This document shows, piece after piece, positions 24,402-36,509 of a stretch of 64,000 nucleotides of DNA. The notes beneath the pieces were generated by a model. That model saw nothing but the letters and a program-made list of their open reading frames with translations, did no database searches and was not told the DNA's origin. The stretch comes from Onchocerca volvulus. Its lineage: Eukaryota > Nematoda > Chromadorea > Rhabditida > Onchocercidae. Position 1 is the first letter of the stretch; the number at the start of each line of letters is the position of its first letter. The DNA lies in contig HG738138.1 of assembly GCA_000499405.2 (NCBI GenBank), positions 9,546,888-9,610,887 of the forward strand. Reading direction: 5' to 3'. The position numbers and the translations under genes were made by a program.

Positions 24402-27400
24402 TATGTCAAAGTACGTAAATTATTGAACGAGTCTGGTTATGTGTTAGTGTTCTTGTATGAAATGTAGTCTAAACCAGGCAGTGCCAAACGCCTATTGATT
24501 TCGTCGATAAATATAGTGAAATAAGCCTATGTCGTCACAAGAAAGCCTCTTTTTAGTGAAAAAAAAAACGGACTCGCGAAAAGCAAAATAGGAGATGAAG
24601 GAAAGAAGAGGAATCAGAAATGAAACTGATGGACTACTTCAGAAATTTCTCTAGTTTCATAGATGTTCCATCGTTATCTCTTTTCTCCATTTCATGGAGC
24701 ATTATCTATGAATACAAAATCACAATATGGCAAACATTATACTAAACGTAAAGTGAACATATATAAATATCTTTCACTTATCCCATTATTATCAGAATCG
24801 ATGGAATAACCACTTGGCCAAGTCCAAAATTGAAAAATTTTGATAATACTCGAATTGAGAAAATAATGAGATAGTATTTAGAGGAATTTGAAGTTTGTGA
24901 AAAAGGTTCATAACAGTCTAGTCTTTTGAAAAGTCAATGTATGTTTGAGAGAACAGTAAATTACGAATAGGATGTAACATCATAGGGACCGCATTTCATA
25001 TCGCTATTACTTGAAGTTCCTAATAAGATTTGGTCTTAAACTTTAGCAGCCACTAAATATTATTGAGCGTATTTCACCATCGAGATCAATATTGGTAAAC
25101 TTCTTTTTTTGATTCATATATCAAGGTTTAACTTTGATGGATTTGAAGATTAATTTAAAGAAAAGATTCGTGATATCTGAATTAGGTTTCGTAATGTAAT
25201 TTATAACAGCATATGACAAGCATGTAATCAAGTAAAATGTAGTAGAAAGGGATGGCCTTATCAATTGCTTTAATCGATCTGTGCATTACTTTACTTTTCC
25301 TAGCATTCATAACTAAGCTATCTCCCTGTTTCATAAGTTTTTTCAAATCATTTACACTAAGGGTTCTAACGTTTCATCTATATATCTACCGAAGTTATGA
25401 TAAAATCATAGAAAATGGGAGATTTATCTTGCAAACATCAGAATTAGATCAGAGGTCTTGTGATCACAAATTGATATTTCGCTTTGCCAAATTTAGAAAC
25501 TAATTCTGGATTTTAAAATAACTTGAAATATTAAATTTTTTCTTCAATCTTTTCAAATTACGATTGAGCCTCACTAACATTAATATTTTGTATGCTAAGC
25601 ATGTCTTTAAAAAAAATTCAAGAAAATTTTCCAGGTGATTTTTTGAACACAGAACTTGATTTCATATATCAGCGTACCCGACAATTGACAACAAATCTGC
25701 CGATGCTCGACAGCCGATTACAGGGTTTTCGTATATCGGCACAGGATTTGACATCAACACCAATCAGTCCTAATTTATTACCAAGTAAAATTCAGTCTTA
25801 GTACCATCACCAGAGCTAGAAAAATATACAAGGCTATCTGATCCTAAAATTCAGCAAGAATTGAGAAAATAAAATAATGGAAATATTATTCAGTATTGAT
25901 GCATGCTCGTTTGTTTGGAATACCGCTGGAATTTGTCAATTTATTGATTGCACTATTCGTCTACACTTGTGCTTATTCAGCAGTTTTCTGGCATACCAAC
26001 AAATCGTTTAGTTTCATATTTTCTCTTCATTTGCTGATTTATTCAACGACGGTCATTTGGTCTTATCTCGGATTTAGTGTTCTTCACCGTATACAGGAAA
26101 CAAACTATGCTAGTGTCCGACCGGTTGGTCTCGGTATGTTCAGTTATTTATTTATTTATTTTGATGCTTCAACGTTTTCGATTTTTTGGTAAGATTTCAG
26201 TTTCGAACTTAACTGGTTCGCATTAAATACTTGAGTGGTGTGAATAAGTCCTATTTCCAAGCTTTTTTTCCATTTCTGATCTCGGTATATTCATGAAATT
26301 GATTAGTTCATTTGTTTTAGGACAATACTTGATCTCTTCACGTCCTTTAAAAATTTATCATCCATACGCAATCATTGCCAGCTATGTTACGACGATTATT
26401 CTTATCAGTATTGCACCTATCGCCCTATATATGTATGGTTATAGTAAATATTTCGTAAGTTACCCTTAAAATTTCTTTGAAATCTTTGGCAATCAAAATT
26501 CTATGCATGCAGTAAGTTCATTATTTTTCATTAAAGAGTAAAAATTGAGCCCCTTATATTATGATGTCCTTATCAGATAAGTATGTCAAATGTGCGGCAA
26601 AAGAGTGCCTTTCGAAGTCAGGCGAGTAGTATTAATGGTGCACAAAGTGAGTATTCAGAATATCGTCTCCGGAGCTCATCCAAGGTGCCACAAGGCAAAT
26701 TATGTTGTGATGGGTATGTATTTTGGCATATTTTACAGTCGTAATAATAAGTATGAAGAAATTAACCTTTGTCAGCGATTTCTACAATGATAGTATATAG
26801 AAGAACTCCTCCAAAAAAAAATTTCTTGTTTTATTTCAATTTAAATTCTATCTTGAAGTGGATTTTCATTAAAATCAGTAATTTCAATCATTTCAGGTAT
26901 GCATCTCACATATTTGCAATAATTTTGCTTGTTTTAATTGTTATCGCTAAAGCTCCAACCATATATGCACATATGGTTATTTATCAGGTAATTAAATTAC
27001 TTCCATAATTTTTCACAGATCTCATCAAGCAAGTGGCATATTTTAATTGTTTTTCGACCAGCTTCAGTTTGTCAAGTTGAACGGATTTTTTTTTTTTTTT
27101 TTTTTTTTTACTGCGAATGGAAAGCGAAGAGCGAGAGAACACATGATAAAAGATTGAATAGTTTGTAATGTACGCAGTATTTCATTAAATTTCGATTAAT
27201 ATGAAAAATATCTTGGGTACTGGTTGTCTAGGTTATGCAGCTTCAAAAGCTGATTCATTCAGGATTCGAAAATGTTTATATCCAGAACGAGGAATGTATG
27301 TGGAAGGAAATTTTTATAAAAAAAGGGTCAACAACCGGAATTCTTGTTTTCAGCATGAAGAAAAGATGCTGTTGTTATCTTGTATCGTTATTGATATTGT

Positions 27401-30400
27401 TTTCCTCTTTGCCTGGATTATTCTCTGGCTGATACTTACACTTAAAAGAGATTGGAATTTCAAAGTTGTCCATCAAGTGCATGAAATAATTGCTTTGCAA
27501 GTAATGAATTAGTCTCATTTTATTTATGCTTTTGTTGTGGTAGTATCTAATGAAGAAATGGGACACGAAAATATCGGATTCGGAAACTAGAACGATTATT
27601 TAAAAATGAACAGATATTAGAAATTTTCCATTTCTTTTAAACTCTTCGTGACCCATAACTTGACGAAAACTAATCATTTTTCAAACAAATAAGTGATGCA
27701 AGTTATTTTCCGATCTGAGTGAAAAGTTACAGAATGGACCTGAGACGATGATTACTTCGACCACACAAATCATCGAAAAGAAACCATCAGAATTGAAAAA
27801 TGCATTGATATTAATGCATGGTGACCAGGTCAGGTTTTTAACGAAATTTCTTAATTTCATTAGTTAAACACTGTGATAAATATGAATCAGAAGATTTTTC
27901 CCATTCCAAACTTCCACATATTTCGATATTTGCTGCTAGATGAAGTATTATCATCACGCTTAGCATTCTAGATGTATATTACGGATGATACCAGAATTAA
28001 AAAGTCATTGTTACGCCAAACACAGAAAAATGGAATTGGTGCTGCAAGCGATGGTATTTACTGGTTGAAAGGAAATTGTACGCAGTCACCCACAACAAGG
28101 TTTTTTGATACTTAACTGTTCTCTTGTTTTTCTTATTTATCTAATTGCTACTTTCTGTTGGTTACTGTATTTCATCATCCATTTTTTGTTGTTTTTCTGT
28201 TCTTCACGTTATTCATATAATGTTCACACTAAAAAGAAAAGATTTTGGCTTGCTGAAGTACTTTTCCAGAAGGGTTCCATCATGTGAAAATGCAAAAGGA
28301 ACACCGGAAATGAATCGGCTGCTTGATACATCCACAATCCATCGGCGAAATAGTGACGAGAATCCCTCACCCGCTGCTGCCTATCATACGGTATATAGCT
28401 TTCATCTTGTTCATTTCTTATTCTGTAAGTTTTTGATACCACAGTACTAATAAGAGGAAAATCTCCAGTTCGAGAATAGTTTAAGAATTTTGCTAAATCT
28501 TGTCTTATTTGTATTTATTTTTGGAAATTGAATTTTAATTCGAAATTGATGTGCAGATTGCTCATACCGCACAGCCCCAAATGACGCATGTATCGCAGCA
28601 ACGAATTGTAATGAATGTTCCCAAATATTCCACTGAAGCAGAAGTTTCGGCGAATGTAACCGTCCCCGGGAATACATTTGGAACATTCCAGGTTTGCAAA
28701 TTTATGAGTCAACTTTGTCAGGAATTGTGATTTTTTCATGTTTTCAATTTTATTTCAGTAGTTTCTTGAAGATTCAAATTGAAATCTGGATTTCTTGGTT
28801 CGGGTTTTTTTTGAAAATTTGTTCTCTGGAACCACACTCTTTTCAAATAAAATTATTACACCAAAACGCACTCATTTTTCAGCGAATTCAAGGAGCAGAG
28901 TATGCATCCTGTAACAGTCGGCAAATATTGCAAAATACCCGAAGACCATCATTGCAAAATTCAGTGGGCGTCTGCAGTGGAAACAATGCTTCTGACAGCA
29001 CTCCTTTGACGGTGATCATAAATTTTCTTTTGAATTGCTTCAGAAAAGATGCGGAAGGTAACATAAATGTTGGGAATGTTGAAATTCTCAAAATCCGAAA
29101 GACATATATAGTTTTTACTGCATTGTAATTCGTATGCTGCTGAAAAGACAGTGTTGTTTTATCGTAATTTGATGATAGACAGATCCCAGAACGAACTTTT
29201 TCCTAGACAAAGGTTTTCATGCTAATGAAATTACTTCCAAGCTGTTTTGTAGCTTCTGCTTACAGCGGAATTATTGTTTAGCAACAGGAGGCATATGCTT
29301 CAATCCACAAAAATCGGACTGGACAGATGGAAACAGCAATGACACGAAAACGCGGTTCCAAAGATGACGGAGCAGTTAACAATGGATTTGGAAATTCGAA
29401 TCTTTCATACGGAGCATATGCAACTTATGGCCGACCTCAGGTTCAAAAAATGATTTTCCTTCTTTTTTGTTGCAGTTGTAGTGTCATGTAACTGTGGTAT
29501 TTCTCAGTTAGAAGTAATAAATTGGAAGTTTTGATTATCTGAAGATTCTGGAAGTTTCATTCTGGTGAATGATGTGAATGCCTTAGTTGAATTAGTTGAT
29601 AAAATAGGAATTAAATCATTTCCAGCATTATTTTATTGATTTTTGTAGACTCGTGCTCTTCAGAATCAGCAATTGATACAGCAGGCTGCTGTTCAAGCTG
29701 CTCAGGCAGCTGAAATCAGTCGAAATATGAGTACTATTTACAGCAGAACACAGGTTCGCTTTTCAATCACTTCCATATCTTTTTATTAGATTTCAGCCAT
29801 GTATTTCAGAAAAAAGTACAAGAATAAGTCTACTATTCTTAGTTCCGTCTTAATTGGCTACATCATTCCAGACTAATGCGTCGCAGAATATTGTGTTGGA
29901 GAGTGGGCCAGCATCTTCAGTACTCTCTATACGAAGTAGTCCTGTCGCCGAAAATCATTTGGGTATGCGGACCTCTATTTCCAGGAAGTTGGCATTTTTC
30001 CATTCTGCCATTAATTTATCAATCATTTTATTAAAAGTATTGGAATCTCATTTTAAATTTTTACAATTGCAAGTGTATAGCAACAATTTATATCCAAAGT
30101 TCGTAGTAAAAGTTGTGAAAAATTTCCAGGGAACATTCAGAATATCAAAGGAGTTCCACTCTGAAATTATCATCATTCAGTAGCGTTAATTCGGCTGTCG
30201 AATCACAGAAGTTAATTGGTATCCAGCAGCAGCAGCAGCAACATCAAAGCTCTGGTGCCGGATCCATCTATGGAAACTGGTCACAGCAACGGCAAACTTC
30301 ACAAATCTCTGAACCAGCGGACTGGGCAAATCCCTCCTCGTATGACAAGGTCTGTTTATTTACTTCCATAGAAGTCGCACCATTGAAAAATATTTCAGAG

Positions 30401-31513
30401 CAAGTGAGAATAAATATTTGCGTCCATCTTTTGATGATTTAAATGCGATGCAGGAATGTCGTACAACTTCGCGTCAAAGTCTATGAAATCAATGCCTTCA
30501 GACGATTCTGCCGGATAAAAACTGCATATTCCTCTGAGAAATATCTCGTAATCACTAGTATTGCAATATTTATCTTTTTTTTTTTTTTTTTAGGTTTTTT
30601 ATATTTGAAGTACGGTTTTGTGCTTATCGGCGTGAGTTGCTAATTTTTTGGAATTTGTTTGTTATTATTATTCCGCTTTCACAAATACTAAAAACTTCGT
30701 TTTGCAATAATAATTTGATACTAATATTAATGTGCAAATCTTCCGTGATATAACCTAAAAAAAAATGAACTTTGAATTTTTGCAATTACTTAGCTGAAAA
30801 TCCGAAAGCATGTTGTTTTGCTTTGTGCCTCTAACATTTTTGAATATATGTCTGGTATGATAACAAAATAAATATTGTTGCACAGCACTGCTTGCACTGT
30901 TTATTGTAAGCAGATCAAACCTGAAAAAATAACATGCACGACTGACTGATTGAGTGAATATTTCAAATCAGCGTATGCGACATTTTAATGTCTTGAAAGT
31001 AGATCTTAATTTTTTATTTTTATTTTTTAATATGAGGTTTTTTAGGTTTCATCGGCAGCTAGCACAATTCAGCAAGAACAATGCTTTACGCCTACATCGA
31101 CGCTGACTAGTCAAGGCAGTGCAAGTAACTATTCATCACAACGAGCAGCTACGCCAGGGTCGCCCAATTCACAGAATATTTACAGCAGTGAACGATTCGC
31201 AAGCAGTGATACAGCTGGTACCACTAGTCTGTACGGTAATTTGTGCCATGTGCACGATACATCGAATTTGGAGGACAGTGATCGAGATCGAACACTGAAG
31301 GCTCAACAGCAACCAAAACCACTGCGTACCACAATTGCTAGCGGAAGTACTTTGATACGGCATCAGCTTAAAGCTAACATTGGAGGTTTGCGTCAAGATG
31401 ATTCAGCTAATTACAGTTTAACATCAAGTAATGAGTCTGCAGAAAATGCTCGTGTCAGTGGACAAACAAACTGCATTATGGATTCAGTTCAGTTTGCGAC
31501 CAGTATTGTCTGA
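22642..31513 (+). CDS. Tincar-like eight-pass membrane protein
   Basis: Eighteen exons in consistent phase encode about 1016 residues: 22642-22966, 23124-23273, 25635-25784, 25894-26133, 26321-26454, 26577-26713, 26897-26987, 27354-27500, 27733-27828, 27972-28099, 28270-28390, 28557-28691, 28883-29011, 29282-29440, 29649-29753, 29872-29987, 30130-30349, 31046-31513. Eight hydrophobic segments lie at about residues 12-34, 51-75, 126-147, 219-243, 246-270, 307-329, 382-402 and 414-438. They are followed by a roughly 580-residue Ser/Gln-rich cytoplasmic or extracellular tail with a short glutamine run. The opening NQLWSIWYTV and the eight-pass layout resemble Drosophila Tincar, a membrane protein named for its heart expression and also studied in eye development. 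That identification is from memory. The last residues TSIV fit a class I PDZ ligand. The donor of exon 16 (AA|GTTGGC) was chosen because the nearer GTATGC breaks frame. Start: first ATG after the last in-frame stop-free leader. Confidence 0.75.
24315..24400. repeat. (TTTG)n/(GT)n microsatellite
   Basis: About five TTTG units pass directly into more than 30 GT units inside intron 2 of the Tincar-like gene. The valine/cysteine open frames over it are artefacts of the repeat. Confidence 0.95.
30224..30239 (+). repeat. CAG run inside a Tincar-like exon
   Basis: Five consecutive CAG codons followed by CAA encode a short polyglutamine run in the tail of the Tincar-like protein (exon 17). Length variation would be expected between isolates. 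Confidence 0.8.
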
Positions 31514-32126
31514 ATATACTTTGTTGCATAATCACTATTTAATCGTTTCATTTTTTCGGCGTTAGAATCTAGAAAAACGTATGGAAGAAAAATCTTCATT
31601 TCGAAAATAACTGATTGGTTTGCTGATTGATTGCTGCTTAGTTATCTTGCTAATAATTAATCCTGTAAACTTCTCCTAATTTGAACTATTATTTTTGTGA
31701 TTATATTAATATAAAGTTACAAATTGAATTGCACTTCATACCCAAATCACTCTTTTATGTATTTTGTGATCGTTGTATAATTTTTTGATGCATGATGTTA
31801 TTGTTGTATAATTCGCCATGATAAATTCTAGTACAAGTAGTTTGCTTGAAATTTGACTGGATATCTTATCGCCACTGTAATGACTGCAAAGTTGGGTAAA
31901 GAAAATCTTGAAATTTTCGAGCAAGGCAAGAAAGCACTGTTGAATACTGGTTGGTGACAAGCGAAAACGATACGACAATCGACAACCTAACCAACAAATA
32001 ACTTTTAAATAATTAAGGAAAAAGACTAAAGGACGGTCAGGTTATGGAATAGAGAATTAGACTAATGGTTAATACTTTAAAGCTCTTCCAACACGGCAAC
32101 GTACAGGTGTATCAATTATGTCATAA

Positions 32127-32127
<1 letters not shown>

Positions 32128-32161
<34 letters not shown>
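32128..32161. repeat. (AT)n microsatellite
   Basis: About 17 AT units in the 3' flank of the Tincar-like gene. A second, similar run lies 0.7 kb downstream. Confidence 0.95.
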
Positions 32162-32162
<1 letters not shown>

Positions 32163-32840
32163 AATGACTATACAATCCTGATGATTTTGTTGAATACAAG
32201 CACAACATTTACTGAGAATTATGAAAGTACCGTGAATTCAAGCAGTAATCATTATTGACAACAATCTCACATCCATACTTGACGAATAGTAACTGAAGAA
32301 TGAAAGAAAATTAGTGAAGGAAGACATTTACGGCTGGTCTTTGTCATATAGCAGATATTGAGCTCCGTTAAAATTTCAATCGTATACGGAAGGATGCTAC
32401 CGTTTTTGAAATATACCAGCTATTTTAATAGTCAGTATTAAAACATGTCCTGCATCTCTGTAATTTTTATGTACAAATTTTTATATTAGGCTTTATATCA
32501 AGACACTGATAGAAAAGATCAGTGAGAATATAGGAAATGTTGCAAGAATTCATTAACGCAATTAAGTATTTCTGTGTTTAAATGTAGCATCTTAAATTCA
32601 GCTTTTTCGGCTAAACTTTTTCTAAAATCATTGTACAGTTTTGTAAAAATAGCAATTTAACCATCTGAGTCCATTTACGCATAAAATAGTCGAATCAAGA
32701 TCCAATAGCAGTATTTTGCATTATCAAAAAAATGACTATGAAATAAATAATTCAAAAAAGCAGATTTATTTGATGGATAATTGTGAAATAAAATTAGAAA
32801 AGTAGAATTTTTCCACTTGAGGATTCACATATTCTGATGA

Positions 32841-32843
<3 letters not shown>

Positions 32844-32873
<30 letters not shown>
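32844..32873. repeat. (AT)n microsatellite
   Basis: About 15 AT units in intergenic DNA. Confidence 0.95.
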
Positions 32874-32874
<1 letters not shown>

Positions 32875-34855
32875 GTATCTCGCCGCATATTTTATAGTAA
32901 AATTCAACTTAAAAAATTGCTGCCAATTTAACATTTTATTTCGTTTCAGATTTTTCATACTATTTCTATTTTTTTAGCCATGTGTTCTTGTCCAATCTGT
33001 CACAGTAAAGAATAAAAAAAAAAAAAGAAAAAGCGTGTATGTTTATGGCTTTCTTTGTATTTGCGGAGTGAAACAGTGTCGTACTTTATATTATAAATAT
33101 CACTCAGAAAAGTTAAAATACAACTATGATATTGTATTTAGTATCCCGTGTTGGTACTATTGCTTTCTGCAGTGCTTAGATGTAAACTTCTAGTCTAGAA
33201 AATTCAATGAATTTCCCAATAATTTCAGGCGAAGTTTCTCAAAAGATCACAAATGATCAAACTAGTAAGTTATTAAATATTCACTGTATTCAAATAGTAT
33301 GCATGCGAAGAAAATTCGAAATGAAGTTCTCGTAAAAGATAATGTTCCTTCACTGAATCCACAAAACAATCTTTTTTTCCGGACATCCAAATTTCGATGC
33401 CCATTCAATATGCATTCATATTGTTTTTAGCATTCATATGATCTGTGCTGCATCTTTAACGATGATAGTTGACTAAAGTTTTAGAAAAAAAAAAAAAAAA
33501 CAGCACAAAACTTGCTTTCCACAATGACCTAAACAAATGATCGATTAGCAAAGAGGATTAATTATTTCAGAATCGAAATTTATTTTTTATATGGTATCTC
33601 ATGCTGAAACCAAGGCGAATACTGGGAAACAATTGAAATCATATTAACTAATTATATGTGAGATTTGATTTCAAAAATTATTTTCCATTAATGTAAGAAT
33701 TCAAGCAATAATAGTAAATGGTGACTTTTCTGAAATATTAAAGAAACACAAGATAAAAATGATATATCAATTGTCCATCTATTGATTATTTTTGCACTCT
33801 AAAATTGCTTCCATATTCTCTTTCGCAAACCAGAAATCCACTAAAACTTCATGAGGTTATTTTAATAAATGACGACAGTAAGGAGCTTGGTCCAGGTAAT
33901 TGTTCTGTACTTTGCATTTCACGTAGCCGGAATCTAAACTGATATAGCAGTCGGTCCAGCAATCTCATCTTTTCCAAGTGGTTAGTTATATAAGTTTATT
34001 AAAAGCGCAGCTTTTCACAGTATGATCTTTGAGATCATAATACTCGTAATGTTGATCATCAACTTGCACAGATTTCTGCATTTAATATCAAATAAGTAAA
34101 ATCGATGTGTTGCCTTTAATCAAGTTGTTCGTACTTCAACATTTTCTCTAGTGACTTTGCAGAATCAATCTTTTTGTCGATCAAACATCGATTGAAGGAC
34201 TGGTATTGCATATGTATCAGCTTAATCGGACCTCATCGATCATGTAACTAAATAGTAGCGATAAATGCTAAGATTTATTTTTTTAGTTCTAATACGTGGT
34301 TACAAATACCAAAAGTATTATGACCCTCGGATTTCTTAAATGAACGGAATGAACAATTCCTGGAGCAATTTTTTACGCAACCAGAATGCATACTGTGATG
34401 CAATGAGCACCACATTCCAGAAAAGATAAAAATGAATATCCATAGAAAAGTGAAAAATTCTTAATTTATGCTGATCTGACAATGTTCACTTTTATCCATC
34501 GAGAATTGAAAAGTAAATACATAACAAAATTAATGTTTTTATTTCATGATCATTTGGTAAAAGCAAAGAAGACATCACACTCAATTTCCTGCTGATATTT
34601 GATCTGAAAGGACATGGTAGTATGATAGTATGGCATATTTCTATTTATTGCTTCTATTCAATCTTTGTGGAGTCCCAGGATTTTTTTCTCTTATTGATTG
34701 AAAACTGTAGAAAACCTCAAAAGATCCAAACATATATTTTCTGTTGCAAATAAAGTGATCATAAAATAACTTGTAATATTTTCAACCACCGAAGAGATTT
34801 ATTTTCATTCTGCATAACTGTATTGATCCAATAACTGAAGAAAGGTTTCCAAATA

Positions 34856-36509
34856 CTAATACTGATTAGGTCCACCGACATACGGATAATAGCCACTTTC
34901 ATTCCGATTTTCAATTGCAGCAAGATTTGCCTGCAAATTAACTCGAAAAAACACAGTTTGAAATTTAATTTCAAGTTATATTTATCCATCTGGAATTGGA
35001 TTTGGGTAGCTAAATTCCAAATTATTTTCCTTATATTTTTTTACAAAAATGTTTTGCAATTTAAAAAACTATATTCGGGACAAACCTGAGATATCGCTGG
35101 ACTCATTTCACCCATTGATTCGCTAATAAATCTTTTTTGGCGCTTATCCCGAGCTCGATTGTACAACCAGCAAAATAATATCACGAACAGGAAAAAAAGT
35201 ACAACAGCACAAAACATAGCAAGAAGTGCAATTGCCCAAGCGTACTTTTCCTGCCTATAAAATGGCTCTTCAATTTTTCCATCTCCCTTCAATTTCTAAA
35301 CATCTAAAGAATATAGAAAGTTAGGAAAAACTTCCGAATCTGCATAGCAGGTCAAAAAACCTAATTAAAGCATAGAAAGAATCTGCAATTCCACCCAACT
35401 AATTTCGCAGAAAAATGAGAAAAATTAGCCGACCATGGACGATTTTTGCAGCATGTCGTTTTACAACATCCAACACTTGCTAAACACCGTTCCACAAAAC
35501 GAATTGGAAAATTTTCTATTCCATATATACAGTCAACGAAATTTGTGTCATTTGCTGCAAATTATGTGCAAAGAAAAAAAAACAGTCAGCAAAAGTTTAA
35601 GTTCCAATTCAAACAAATATTCCAAATGTATAGAAGTAAATAAATATTTAATTATAACAACCACTGTCCATATGTTAATTACAAATACTTCCATAAATTC
35701 GGTAAATATGTTTTCTCATGACAAATAATAGTATGCTAAGGCAAAAATATAAGTATAACATCTGAAGTTTTACCAAAAAAGAAAAAAAAATGTGAAAAGG
35801 TTATTCTAATAAAGAGAAAATTTTCATGAAAATCATAATTTGCCGTTGTTAAGAATCGGTCATTTGAATTATTATGATTAATTTCATAATTTAATTAATT
35901 CGCAGAATAAATGAAAAAAAAATTAGTCGCTTCATAGTTCTATGGAAAAGAATAAAGCTGAACTATATTTTCCAATACATCCATATATTCTAAAAACTAT
36001 AATTTGATTGCTTGGCTATTTTATTAACTTACAATTTGATATTTGATCAAGAAATCGTGCCGCATTACCAAACTGTAATCCAACATTTTCAAATCCAGTA
36101 TCATGCAGTAACGGAAATGATGGCTTGATTTTATTAGACACGTACTGATAACCTAAAACCGTCCATAAAAGAGCTTAAATTTTTTGGAAGCAGTTTCTGA
36201 ATAAGCTAATAAGAATGCGATTTAAAGAGTTATTCATAATGAAAATGGTTATAAATAAAATGGTTAAATATAAATAAATCAGGGGGAGAAAAGAATATGA
36301 TTTATTTGCTTCCAATTTCTCGAGTCAGAGATTCACTGCAAATACACAAAAAAGCATTTCAAATAAAAATTATTCAAAGTATGCTTGGTTATAGGGATAT
36401 ATGTCGGCCATATGAAAATTTATGTATGATTAAAAACTATCAAATTCTATATTAGAGGCTAACCCGGAGCATCCCATCTGGACCATGGCGATGGAGGTAC
36501 TTGAGCCAT
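34856..36509 (-). CDS. Cysteine-rich single-pass membrane protein, 201 residues
   Basis: Five exons in consistent phase (36509-36464, 36152-36033, 35554-35400, 35295-35086, 34930-34856) encode 201 residues. The N-terminal half carries two N-glycosylation sequons (N57, N99) and six cysteines (C64, C79, C85, C86, C90, C91) ending in a CCKTTCC cluster. One strongly hydrophobic helix (about 126-152) is followed by a basic RARDKRQKR stop-transfer stretch. The short tail ends in a tyrosine- and proline-rich YYPYVGGPNQY. Six cysteines before a membrane segment recall the nematode CX module or Shisa/VOPP1-type proteins, but I cannot assign it. There is no signal peptide after the chosen ATG: an in-frame TGA lies just upstream, so an unseen upstream exon is possible. 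The exon 3 donor (TTA|GTTGGG) is weak but keeps frame. Function unknown; plasma-membrane or endosomal location is inferred. Confidence 0.7.

Larger units (their letters stand above)
31514..34855. other. Intergenic region between converging genes
   Basis: The Tincar-like gene (plus) and the cysteine-rich membrane-protein gene (minus) converge on this 3.3-kb stretch. It should contain both 3' untranslated regions. Apart from two AT microsatellites and A-runs (33017-33025, 33485-33500) I see no gene, RNA or other element. Confidence 0.45.

Noticed and set aside
24244..24467. Two 60-residue open frames of repeated Val-Cys
   Set aside because: They are translations of the GT microsatellite and have no splice borders.
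27194..27353. In-frame sequence before Tincar-like exon 8, with two open frames
   Set aside because: The acceptor TTTTCAG at 27353 keeps the frame of the membrane segment. The upstream stretch is in another frame, or would lengthen the loop without matching phase.
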